The notes: generated from the sequence alone by a model not told the origin. Counted from the stretch's first letter, positions 1-5,912 are shown. The stretch is DNA of 14,698 bases from JBGTBQ01 sp041749275 (GCA_041749275.1 JBGTBQ010000169.1:1-14698); one strand, 5' to 3'. Made by a program: numbers and translations.

Positions 1-48
1 GCTCCAGGATGCCTCTACTGCTTCGCTGACCTCTTCAAGTTCTCCCAT
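1..48 (-). CDS. Start of an unidentified protein (partial, runs off the window)
   Basis: A minus-strand reading frame opens with ATG at 46-48 and continues through the left edge, giving only 16 residues (MGELEEVSEAVEASWS). A good Shine-Dalgarno (GGAGG, in ccGGAGGggtct) lies just upstream of the ATG, which is the main reason to believe it. It follows the nucleotidyltransferase-like gene on the same strand after a 109-nt gap, so the two could be co-transcribed or a functional pair. The visible residues are acidic and helical-looking but do not identify a family. Confidence 0.5.
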   Translation of the reverse strand, partial: MGELEEVSEAVEASWS

Positions 49-114
49 AGACCCCTCCGGCAACTCTTAAAGTCTCGGACAAGTCTATCGGAATCTCAAG
101 CTTCTTGCCTCTTT

Positions 115-149
115 ACGCACTTATGGGTAAAAGTAAGGCATTTATGCGT
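115..149. promoter_or_regulatory. Imperfect inverted repeat between two minus-strand genes
   Basis: acgcacttatg (115-125) and catttatgcgt (139-149) are imperfect inverted copies: the outer five and inner three bases match, the middle three do not. The repeat lies between the stop of the nucleotidyltransferase-like gene and the start of the next gene. It could be an operator or a weak terminator. No T-run follows it, so a strong intrinsic terminator is unlikely. Confidence 0.2.
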
Positions 150-157
150 GGGGTGAC

Positions 158-667
158 TTACGGCTTGAATCTGTATTGGTTATCTTTCCACTTCTTCGAC
201 AAACCGTGTCGTCTCAAAACCGCGTTCAGTGACCGCGAGTTGAGCGCGCCCGACTCTAAAAACATGGCGATTCGCAGGTAGTCTTTGGGGCGTCCGGTAT
301 CCAGCATGATCGCCACCAGATGCTCCGGGCGCATGATGCGCGTCGCCACTCGCGCATATTTGATTGTCTGCGCTCGTTCCAACGCTTCTTCCGTTAATGA
401 GTTGAAGACGGGCAGGAACTGGACGGGGAGTCCTTCGATGTGAATGAACTCTCCTTTCGCTTTGTAACCGCGCTTCGCCAAGTGTTCGTAGATGGGAGCA
501 AGGATCGTCAACGCACTGCCCGAAGTTTCCACCTGAACAAAAATGTCGAGGTCTGCCGTGTCAAACGGCTCAAGATAATAGATCGCGGCGACGGCCCCGC
601 CGATGGCGTAGTTTTCAATTACCCCGTCTTTGACCATCCGGTTGATGACTTGAAGCGTCTCTTTCAT
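158..667 (-). CDS. Nucleotidyltransferase-fold protein (AbiEii/DUF6036-like)
   Basis: A 169-residue protein. Residues 22-24 (Ile-Gly-Gly) with Ala25 resemble the conserved glycine pair of the nucleotidyltransferase superfamily. Asp39-Leu-Asp41 followed by Ile-Phe-Val fits the catalytic DxD strand. A third acidic residue is not obvious at the expected later strand (VQF, about residues 82-84), so activity is uncertain. Minimal nucleotidyltransferases of this size are often toxin or antitoxin components of abortive-infection and MNT/HEPN-type pairs, or orphan proteins of unknown role. It starts 50 nt after the stop of the cysO-moeB fusion, and no Shine-Dalgarno is visible before its ATG. A second in-frame ATG ten codons later is a possible alternative start. 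A functional link to sulfur metabolism is not apparent. The superfamily call is fairly secure; the function is not. Confidence 0.6.
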   Translation of the reverse strand: MKETLQVINRMVKDGVIENYAIGGAVAAIYYLEPFDTADLDIFVQVETSGSALTILAPIYEHLAKRGYKAKGEFIHIEGLPVQFLPVFNSLTEEALERAQTIKYARVATRIMRPEHLVAIMLDTGRPKDYLRIAMFLESGALNSRSLNAVLRRHGLSKKWKDNQYRFKP

Positions 668-717
668 GTTTGGTCGAAGCGGACAAGTGATTTGTCATCG
701 GCGAGGATCAGGCCCAT

Positions 718-2211
718 TCAGTATTTGGGGATGCTCGGATCAACTTCGTTCGACCACGCGAGGATGCCGCCCTTCAGGTTGATGAGCCGACCGGCGAAGC
801 CCGCGCGCGTGAGCGCTTCGATGGCCTTGGCGCTGCGGACGCCGCCCTTGCAGTGAACGACGGTTTCGCGCTCCGCGTCAATCTCATTCGAGCGGTTGAC
901 GACCTCGCCGAGCGGGATCAGTTTCGCGCCGGGGATGCGCGCAATCTCGTACTCGCCGGGTTCGCGCACGTCTATCAGTTGCACGTCGTCGCCGTGGTCG
1001 AGGCGCTGCTTGAACTCGGTGGCGGTAATCTCTTCGAGTTCCGAAGCCTGAGACGCGGCGGCGACTTGCGCGGGCGGCGGCTTCAGTCCGCAGAACTCTT
1101 CGTAGTCAATCAGCTCCTTGATCGTCGGACTTTCGCCGCAGATGGGGCAGGCCGGGTCTTTGCGGAGCTTCAATTCGCGGAAGCGCATTTTCCATGCGTC
1201 GAAGAGGAGGAGACGGTTGATGAGCGGGTCGCCGTCGCCGAGGATGAGCTTGATCGTCTCGTTCGCCTGAATCGCGCCGACGATGCCGGGCAGCACGCCG
1301 AGCACGCCGCCTTCGGCGCATGAAGGGACGAGGCCGGGCGGCGGCGGCTCAGGATACAGGCAGCGATAGCACGCGCCGCGCGCGGCCCAGAAGACTGAAG
1401 CCTGCCCCTCGAAACGGAAGATCGAGCCGTAGACGTTCGGCTTGCCCGTCAAGACGCACGCATCGTTGACGAGATAGCGCGTCGGGAAATTGTCCGTGCC
1501 GTCCACGATGATGTCGTAGTCGCGGAAAAGTCCGAGCGCGTTCTCGCTCGTCAAGCGCGTCTCGTAAGTCTCGATTGAGATGTGCGGGTTGATATCCGAC
1601 AGCCGGTCGCGCGCCGATTCAATCTTGGGTCTTCCGACATCCTTCGTCCCGTGCACGATCTGGCGCTGCAAGTTCGAGGCGTCAACCACGTCGAAGTCCA
1701 CCAGCCCCAGCGTGCCGACGCCCGCCGCCGCGAGGTACATGCCGAGCGGAGCGCCGAGGCCCCCCGTTCCGATCATCAGCACGCGCGCGGCCTTCAACTT
1801 GCGCTGCCCTTCGACGCCGACTTCGGGCATGATGAGATGGCGGCTGTAACGCGCGATCTCTTCGTTCGAGAGCGTGGGCAGCGGGGCCGCGCCGGTGTCG
1901 GCGGGCGACGGTGCGCCGACCTCTTCCTCGGTCGTCGCGCCGCCCGCGATAGAGGGCACGATCATAACGGTGTCGCCGTCCTTGACGGGCGTCGCCGGGC
2001 CGTCGGCGTGGCGGATGTCTTCATCGTTGACGTAGACGTTGACGAAATTCCGCAGCGCGTTCTGGTCGTTATAGAGATGGCGACGTAATTCGGCGTGCCG
2101 GCTCGTAACTTCGTCGAGCGCCGCGCCCGCTGTCGTGGCTTCGACATTCAGTTCAGAGCTGCCGCCCGCGTACTGCCGGAGCGCCGTCGGGATCAAGACT
2201 GTGACTGCCAT
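718..2211 (-). CDS. CysO-MoeB/ThiF-rhodanese fusion: sulfur carrier with its own E1-like activator
   Basis: A 497-residue three-domain protein. Residues 1-91 are a ThiS/MoaD/CysO beta-grasp carrier, closely recalling mycobacterial CysO (NFVNVYVNDED at 55-65, ending in Ala-Gly-Gly at 89-91). Residues about 115-365 are a MoeB/ThiF adenylating domain with the ATP loop GTGGLG (148-153), Asp172/Asp174, Arg183, the GTDN turn with Asp240, the likely acyl-acceptor Cys298, and zinc cysteines 281/284 and 355/358. Residues about 393-497 are a rhodanese domain with active-site loop Cys454-KGGVR. By analogy with MoeZ, the E1 domain would adenylate the Gly-Gly end and the rhodanese cysteine would pass it sulfur. 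Here the Gly-Gly is internal, so it must be cut free before a thiocarboxylate can form; the neighbouring JAMM peptidase is the obvious candidate. ATG 2209-2211 was chosen because AAAGGAAA lies before it and CysO homology begins there. Confidence 0.9.
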   Translation of the reverse strand: MAVTVLIPTALRQYAGGSSELNVEATTAGAALDEVTSRHAELRRHLYNDQNALRNFVNVYVNDEDIRHADGPATPVKDGDTVMIVPSIAGGATTEEEVGAPSPADTGAAPLPTLSNEEIARYSRHLIMPEVGVEGQRKLKAARVLMIGTGGLGAPLGMYLAAAGVGTLGLVDFDVVDASNLQRQIVHGTKDVGRPKIESARDRLSDINPHISIETYETRLTSENALGLFRDYDIIVDGTDNFPTRYLVNDACVLTGKPNVYGSIFRFEGQASVFWAARGACYRCLYPEPPPPGLVPSCAEGGVLGVLPGIVGAIQANETIKLILGDGDPLINRLLLFDAWKMRFRELKLRKDPACPICGESPTIKELIDYEEFCGLKPPPAQVAAASQASELEEITATEFKQRLDHGDDVQLIDVREPGEYEIARIPGAKLIPLGEVVNRSNEIDAERETVVHCKGGVRSAKAIEALTRAGFAGRLINLKGGILAWSNEVDPSIPKY

Positions 2212-2247
2212 TGTTCGTTTCCTTTCGCGATTCCTGATCGTTTTGCC

Positions 2248-2495
2248 AGCCGCTTTCAAGCGGCTTTCCCGCGAGGGCCATTAGCCCATCGCCTTAAGCG
2301 ATGGGCCGCAACACCCCGCGAAGGTCGAAGGGCGTTTTAACGTCCTTCTCAATAGGCTTTAGCCATCTGGTTGGCATTGTCGGCTAAAGCCTCTCGCAAA
2401 GCCCGTTGAAACGGGCTGCGCGATTTTCCGCCAATCAATCCAGCCGTTAACGGCTGGTCTAATTGCCCTCCGGGAAAGCCGTCTTCGAGACGGCT
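2248..2495. repeat. Array of seven short hairpins between mec and cysO-moeB
   Basis: Seven small inverted repeats follow one another: 2248-2265, 2284-2306, 2327-2348, 2354-2392, 2400-2417, 2440-2457 and 2477-2495. Arms are 8-11 bp (2440-2457 is a perfect 18-bp palindrome) and starts are 27-46 nt apart. The stems differ in sequence but share a design: a GC stem around an AT-rich centre such as TTCAA, TTAA or TTGAA. The last one covers the stop codon of mec. The array fills most of the 282-nt gap in the operon. It may stabilise, process or attenuate the transcript between mec and the fusion gene, or be REP-type repeat debris. Confidence 0.75.
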
Positions 2496-2919
2496 AAGAA
2501 GCCAATATTTCTTCCTCATTGAAACGTGAGCGATCCGCTTCCATCTCCCACGAGCGGAGCGCGACCGCGCGCCCTTCGCGCACGGAGACGACGATGTACG
2601 AATAGGTCGGCCACGCGTGTTCGAGGTCATAGCCGGAGGGGATGGCCTCGTCGTCGGGGTGCGAGTGATAGAACCCGACCACATCGAGACCGCGCCCGCG
2701 TGCATATTTTTCGCCGCGCATCAATTCTTCGGGACGGATGAGAAAGCGGTTGCGCTTGGCCTCCTCCTCGCGCGCGTTCGAGATGGGGTAAGTCTCGACG
2801 ACCTCCTTGCGCCCGTCTTCGGCGAAGCGCCCGACGAGCAGGCCGCAGCACTCGTAAGGGTAATCGCGCTCGCCGTGGCCTTGCATCTCCGCGTGTTGTG
2901 CGTCGGTCAGTGAAAGCAT
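2494..2919 (-). CDS. mec: Mec-like JAMM/MPN+ zinc peptidase (CysO-cysteine hydrolase)
   Basis: A 141-residue JAB1/MPN/Mov34 metalloprotease. The zinc signature is complete: Glu23 (in YECCGLLVG), His85-Ser-His87-Pro, Ser95 and Asp98 (HSHP then IPSGYD). In mycobacteria Mec hydrolyses CysO-cysteine, releasing free cysteine and regenerating CysO. The neighbours here, cysM just upstream and a CysO-containing gene just downstream, support the same role. The ATG at 2917-2919 was chosen over upstream options because AGAGGAA precedes it. That site lies against the cysM stop, with only 14 nt between genes, which suggests translational coupling. Because CysO is fused to its activating enzyme in this genome, this peptidase may also cut after the internal Gly-Gly; that is inference. 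Confidence 0.9.
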   Translation of the reverse strand: MLSLTDAQHAEMQGHGERDYPYECCGLLVGRFAEDGRKEVVETYPISNAREEEAKRNRFLIRPEELMRGEKYARGRGLDVVGFYHSHPDDEAIPSGYDLEHAWPTYSYIVVSVREGRAVALRSWEMEADRSRFNEEEILAS

Positions 2920-2933
2920 CGCTGCGGTTCCTC

Positions 2934-3872
2934 TCAAAACTCTTCGCCCAAATATCGCTCGCCGCCGTCGCACAAGATGGTGACGACCACGGAGCCGCGC
3001 GGAAGCGTGCCTGCGAGGCGCAGCGCGGCGAAGACGTTCGCGCCGCTGCTCGTACCGACGAGCAGCCCCTCTTCGTGCGCGAGGCGGCGCTGCATCTCCT
3101 GCGCGTCTTCGGTCGAGACCGTCGCGTGTTCGTCCGCGAGCGCGGGGTCGTAGATGCCCGGCACAATCGCCGTCTCAAGGTGCTTCATGCCTTCGAGGCC
3201 GTGCAGAGGCGAGTCGGGCTGAAGGGCGACGGCGCGGACGCGCGGGTCATACTCCTTCAAACGGCGCGTCGTGCCGACGAAAGTTCCGGTCGTGCCGAGG
3301 CCCGCGACGAAGTGCGTGACGCGGCCCATGCTCTGCTCCCAGATCTCCGGCGCGGTGCCTTCATAGTGCGCGCGCCAGTTGGCCGGGTTGTTGTACTGGT
3401 CGGGGTAAAAATATCTATCGGGGTCGCGCGCCGCCATCTCGCGCGCCAAGAGTTGCGCGCCGTCGGTCGAGCGGGTCGGGTCGGTCTCGACGAGCGCGGC
3501 CCCATAAGCGCGCAGGATGCGCTTGCGCCCCGCGCCCGCGTTGCGCGGCAGACAGAGCGTGACCGGATAGCCGCGCGCCGCTCCGATCATCGCGTAGGCG
3601 ATGCCGGTATTGCCGCTCGTCGCGTCGAGGATGGTCTTGCCCGGCACGAGGCGTCCCGCGCGTTCGCCGTCCAAGACCATCGCCAGCGCCGCGCGATCCT
3701 TCACGGAGCCGCCGGGGTTGAGGTGCTCCGCTTTGGCATAGACCTCGACCCCCTCCGGCACGTCGCGCGCGACGCGCCGCAGCCTCAAGAGCGGCGTCCC
3801 GCCGATCCGCGACAACACATCACCGCCTTCGGGCGTGACGACTAACGATTCTTCGAGAAGTATTTCAGTCAT
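2934..3872 (-). CDS. cysM: CysM-type cysteine synthase (PLP fold II, probably CysO-dependent)
   Basis: A 312-residue fold-type II PLP enzyme of the cysteine synthase family. PLP lysine is Lys58 (NPGGSVKDR). The substrate loop is TSGNTG (85-90), the phosphate-binding loop GTTGT (193-197), with GTSSGAN at 273-279 and the C-terminal CDGGERYLGEEF. The stretches HFVAGLGTTGT and NNPAN recall mycobacterial CysM, which uses O-phosphoserine and thiocarboxylated CysO in place of O-acetylserine and sulfide. Gene order cysM-mec-cysO supports that pairing. The arginine that gives phosphoserine specificity in M. tuberculosis CysM cannot be placed with confidence (the local sequence is HGLEGMKHLE, 224-233), so the co-substrate is unproven. 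The ATG has only a weak GAG site before it. It lies 133 nt after the metB-like gene, across an inverted tandem repeat. Confidence 0.88.
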   Translation of the reverse strand: MTEILLEESLVVTPEGGDVLSRIGGTPLLRLRRVARDVPEGVEVYAKAEHLNPGGSVKDRAALAMVLDGERAGRLVPGKTILDATSGNTGIAYAMIGAARGYPVTLCLPRNAGAGRKRILRAYGAALVETDPTRSTDGAQLLAREMAARDPDRYFYPDQYNNPANWRAHYEGTAPEIWEQSMGRVTHFVAGLGTTGTFVGTTRRLKEYDPRVRAVALQPDSPLHGLEGMKHLETAIVPGIYDPALADEHATVSTEDAQEMQRRLAHEEGLLVGTSSGANVFAALRLAGTLPRGSVVVTILCDGGERYLGEEF

Positions 3873-3885
3873 AGCTCAAAAGCAG

Positions 3886-4011
3886 GGATGAAGGATGAGG
3901 GATGAGGGATGAGGGATGAGGGATGAGGGATGAGGGATGAAGTAAAACCACTCAACGCGCGTCGAGCGGTTTCCGATTCATCCCTCATCCCTCATCCCTC
4001 ATCCTTTATCC
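3886..4011. repeat. Inverted heptamer tandem repeat forming a long hairpin
   Basis: Eight tandem copies of the heptamer GGATGAG/GGATGAA (3886-3941) face five copies of its complement (ttcatcc/ctcatcc/tttatcc, 3977-4011), with 35 nt between. The transcript can therefore fold into a long hairpin with slippable register. The right arm overlaps the last codons and stop of the metB-like gene. The repeat fills most of the gap before cysM and could limit read-through or set 3' ends. Copy number is likely to vary between strains by replication slippage. Confidence 0.9.
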
Positions 4012-5217
4012 TTTGTTCAGCCCTTGTTCGATGTCGGCGATGATGTCATCAATATCTTCGATGCCGACGGAGATTCGGACGAGGCCATCGGCGATGCCGA
4101 GTTTTTTTCGACGCGCGGGGGCGACCTCACGGTGCGACGCCGTCGCGGGGTGGAGCACGCCGGTGAACACGTCGCCGAGGCTCGTCGCGCGGACGCACAA
4201 GTTGAGCGCGTCCATGAAACGGAAGGCGGCGTCGAAAGTGTCCTCCACGAGTTCGATTGAAACGAGCGCCCCGGCGTGCGGTGCGCGCAGGGTGCGGCTC
4301 AAGACCTCCCGCGTTTCGGGCGAAGCGTTCAGCGCCGGGTAGTGTGCGCGCGCGATGCGCGGGTGCGCCGCGAGGCGTTCGGCGAGCAGGCGCGCGTTGG
4401 CGCACTGTCGGTCGAGCCGCACGGCAAGCGTCTTCACGCCGCGCAAAACTTCGTGCGCCTCCCAGACGCCGAGGATGCCGCCGACGAGCTTCATCACGCC
4501 GATGAGCGACGCGCGGTCTACTTCGTCGCGCGTGACGACGAGGCCGCCCATCACGTCCGCGTGCCCGCCGAGATATTTCGTCGCGCTGTGCACCACCATG
4601 TCCGCGCCGAGTTTGAGCGGCTGGCACAGATAGGGCGAGGCGAAGGTGTTATCCACGATAAAACGCGCGCTCACTTCACGCGCGACTTCGGCGCACGCCT
4701 CGATGTCGCAGACTTTCAAGAGCGGATTCGAGATCGTCTCGGCGACGAGAACGCGCGGGCGCACCTCGCGTGCCTTCTCGCGCAACGCCGCCGTGTCGGT
4801 GAAGTCGGCGGTGACTGTCTTGACGCCGAACGAGCCGAAGACTTTGTAGAGCAGATCGGTCGTCGCGCCGTAGAGGTCTTGCGAGGCGAGGACGACCGCG
4901 CCGGGCGATAGCTCGCAGGCAAAGAGCGCGGCGTGCAGCGCGGCCATCCCCGTCGCATATGCACAGGCCGCCGCTCCGCCTTCGAGCACGCGCAGCGCTT
5001 CTTCGAGCGCGGCGGTCGTCGGGTTGCCGTAACGCGTGTAGATATAGCCCGCCGTCTCGCCGGAGAAGACCCTGTCCACCTCGGCCATCGAGTCGTAAGT
5101 AAAAGTCGCCGTCGCGTAGATCGGCGTCGAGACCGGCAACCCACGCGGCGGCGGGAGCCGTTCACCCGCGTGAACGAGTTGCGTCGTGATGTCGTGCTCG
5201 TCTTTAACCTCACTCAT
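4006..5217 (-). CDS. Cys/Met-metabolism PLP enzyme (cystathionine gamma-synthase/lyase family)
   Basis: A 403-residue gamma-family PLP enzyme. PLP lysine is Lys214 (SATKYLGGHA). Phosphate and substrate contacts are YTRYGNPT (60-67), Tyr116, the Asp189-Asn-Thr loop, and the C-terminal SVGIEDIDDIIADIEQGL. The family includes cystathionine gamma-synthase, cystathionine gamma-lyase, O-acetylhomoserine sulfhydrylase and methionine gamma-lyase, which cannot be separated by eye. Its position as first gene of a cysteine-synthesis operon behind a polycysteine attenuator favours a role that yields or handles cysteine, such as cystathionine gamma-lyase. The frame is open upstream to 5406, but that extension is a translated repeat. 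ATG 5215-5217 was chosen because family homology begins a few residues later (TTQLVHAGE). A weak GGGTGG site precedes it. Confidence 0.85.
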   Translation of the reverse strand: MSEVKDEHDITTQLVHAGERLPPPRGLPVSTPIYATATFTYDSMAEVDRVFSGETAGYIYTRYGNPTTAALEEALRVLEGGAAACAYATGMAALHAALFACELSPGAVVLASQDLYGATTDLLYKVFGSFGVKTVTADFTDTAALREKAREVRPRVLVAETISNPLLKVCDIEACAEVAREVSARFIVDNTFASPYLCQPLKLGADMVVHSATKYLGGHADVMGGLVVTRDEVDRASLIGVMKLVGGILGVWEAHEVLRGVKTLAVRLDRQCANARLLAERLAAHPRIARAHYPALNASPETREVLSRTLRAPHAGALVSIELVEDTFDAAFRFMDALNLCVRATSLGDVFTGVLHPATASHREVAPARRKKLGIADGLVRISVGIEDIDDIIADIEQGLNKG

Positions 5218-5296
5218 CGGAAACCACCCGTCTCGTTTCAAGCTAATCAGCGTGGTTGCTGTTGGACTCGCGCTTGTGCTTGATGTGTACGGTAGC

Positions 5297-5383
5297 TCAC
5301 CACCGAGACACAGAGAACACGGAGGATGCACGGAGGCTTGAATCCTCTGTGCATCCTCCGTGCCCTCTGTGTCTCTGTGGTGA
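5297..5383. repeat. MITE-like perfect-looking hairpin inside the metB leader
   Basis: Two 40-nt arms, 5297-5336 and 5344-5383, are inverted copies matching at 36 of 40 positions with a 7-nt loop. The arm contains the phrase gagacacagag, a type of repeat seen scattered in many large environmental bacterial genomes. It sits between the attenuator terminator (5433) and the start codon of the metB-like gene (5217). No terminal target duplication or transposase was recognised. In the transcript it would form a stable stem in the 5' untranslated region. Confidence 0.85.
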
Positions 5384-5432
5384 ACTCCGACATGCCTTGA
5401 ACCCAATCTCCGTTATCGGTACTTTTCATCCC

Positions 5433-5468
5433 AAAAACAAAAACCCCCGCGCTAAAGAAACGCGGGAG
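5433..5468 (-). terminator. Intrinsic terminator of the metB-operon attenuator
   Basis: On the minus strand CTCCCGCG (5468 to 5461) pairs with CGCGGGGG (5451 to 5444) around a 9-nt loop, followed by TTTTTGTTTTT (5443 to 5433). This is a textbook Rho-independent terminator. It lies after the leader peptide and before the first structural gene, so it would stop transcription prematurely unless an antiterminator forms. Confidence 0.85.
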
Positions 5469-5572
5469 CGAAAAGGCTCAGGCTGTTCCTTAGCAGTTTT
5501 TAACGTGGAGCAAGTCACCCGAAATCGCCACGGTAACAATCAAACGCCCCGCGCTAAGGAAATGTGCACGGG
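5444..5572 (-). promoter_or_regulatory. Cysteine attenuator RNA of the metB-cysM-mec-cysO operon
   Basis: Four segments can pair alternatively. Arm 1 is CCCGTGC (5572 to 5566), inside the leader peptide right after the Cys codons. Arm 2 is GCGCGGGG (5554 to 5547), starting in the stop codon. Arm 3 is CTCCCGCG (5468 to 5461). Arm 4 is CGCGGGGG (5451 to 5444). Pairing 1:2 is 7 bp with one G-U, 2:3 is 7 bp, and 3:4 is the 8-bp terminator. A ribosome stalled at Cys codons would cover arm 1 and free arm 2 to form antiterminator 2:3. A ribosome reaching the stop would cover arm 2 and allow the terminator. The arrangement and pairings recur at 11247-11375 with compatible base changes. The mechanism is inferred; the complementarities are visible. 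Confidence 0.75.
5485..5535 (-). ncRNA. Conserved 51-nt RNA block in the cysteine leader (copy B)
   Basis: This block, between arms 2 and 3, matches 11283-11333 at 47 of 51 positions, more strongly than the rest of the leader. It can form CGTGG/CCACG closing a small GGG/CTC hairpin. The 3' end GCTAAGG (5494 to 5488) is complementary to CCTTAGC at 5559 to 5553, which overlaps the leader-peptide stop codon. I know of no riboswitch consensus that fits. Confidence 0.65.
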
Positions 5573-5607
5573 CAACAACAGCCGAGAAATTCTGTAACTG
5601 TCAGCAT
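5554..5607 (-). CDS. Polycysteine leader peptide of the cysteine operon
   Basis: A 17-codon reading frame from ATG 5605-5607 to TAG 5554-5556 encodes MLTVTEFLGCCCPCTFP. It has three consecutive Cys codons (TGT TGT TGC), a fourth Cys two residues later, and a stop next to attenuator arm 2. There is no Shine-Dalgarno. The predicted -10 box ends only 9 nt before the ATG, so the transcript is probably leaderless. The homologous peptide at 11211-11264 has the same length, the same ML start, the GCCCP core and the final FP. Polycysteine leaderless leader peptides that attenuate cysteine operons are known in mycobacteria; this is a similar logic in a different setting. The peptide itself probably has no function after translation. 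Confidence 0.8.
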   Translation of the reverse strand: MLTVTEFLGCCCPCTFP

Positions 5608-5616
5608 GACATGCTC

Positions 5617-5646
5617 AATGTAGTGGATGCGTCCGGCGCGCGTCAA
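5617..5646 (-). promoter_or_regulatory. Promoter of the metB-cysM-mec-cysO operon
   Basis: TTGACG (5646 to 5641) and TACATT (5622 to 5617) are separated by 18 bp on the minus strand. The promoter at 11172-11201 uses the same hexamer TTGACG, the same 18-bp spacer, TACAGT, and the same 9-nt distance to the leader ATG. A similar AT-rich stretch (AAAATTCTCTGA; compare AAAATTTTCAG at the other promoter) precedes the -35 box and may be an UP element or regulator site. Confidence 0.7.
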
Positions 5647-5704
5647 GGTCAGAGAATTTTCGCCGATAAATAAAACTTGGAGCGTCATAAACGGGCGTGC
5701 GGCC

Positions 5705-5891
5705 CGCCGCGTAGCGGCGAGATGAATTTAGCCCGGCGTTTCAACGCCGGGTCAGCATCGCCGGCCTGTCCTTACGTCGCGTCAGCGACGGCTGAAGGTG
5801 ATTCACACGTCGCTGACGCGACGTAATGTCATGGGGGACGTGCTCCCCGGCCTTGAAAGGCCGGGCTAAATTCAATCGCCGCTACGCGGCG
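5705..5891. repeat. BIME-like nested palindrome, copy 1 (after the DAHP synthase gene)
   Basis: A 187-bp composite inverted repeat. The outer hairpins are CGCCGCGTAGCGGCG (5705-5719) and its inverse CGCCGCTACGCGGCG (5877-5891). The middle hairpins are a CCCGGCG/CGCCGGG stem (5731-5751) and the ccggccttgaaaggccgg hairpin near 5848-5865. Centrally, the 17-mer at 5774-5790 is an exact inverse of 5808-5824 (cgtcgctgacgcgacgt). The same design recurs at 9604-9803. It could end transcription both from the aromatic operon and from the opposite direction. It resembles paired REP elements; no transposase is in the window. Confidence 0.85.
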
Positions 5892-5912
5892 GACTGATGT
5901 GCCGCGCTCAAT

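Noticed and set aside
680..694. Small palindrome gacaagtgatttgtc between the cysO fusion and the nucleotidyltransferase gene
   Set aside because: Arms are only 5 bp and there is no T-run. It is too weak to call an operator or terminator.
853..1323. Plus-strand open frame opposite the MoeB/rhodanese region, and similar frames opposite metB, tyrA and pheA
   Set aside because: These are antisense shadows caused by strong third-position GC bias. None has a recognisable domain or ribosome-binding site.
2248..2495. CRISPR array
   Set aside because: The hairpins do not share a repeat sequence, spacers are not uniform, and no cas gene is present. The heptamer repeat at 3886-4011 fails for the same reasons.
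2898..3845. A 315-codon plus-strand open frame opposite cysM
   Set aside because: It mirrors the codons of cysM in a GC-rich gene and its composition (Arg, Ala, Asp, Val rich) shows no family motif. The minus-strand frame has all cysteine-synthase motifs.
5218..5406. N-terminal extension of the metB-like protein to an ATG at 5406
   Set aside because: The added 63 residues translate the MITE-like hairpin and show no homology to the family. The start at 5217 fits the conserved N-terminus.
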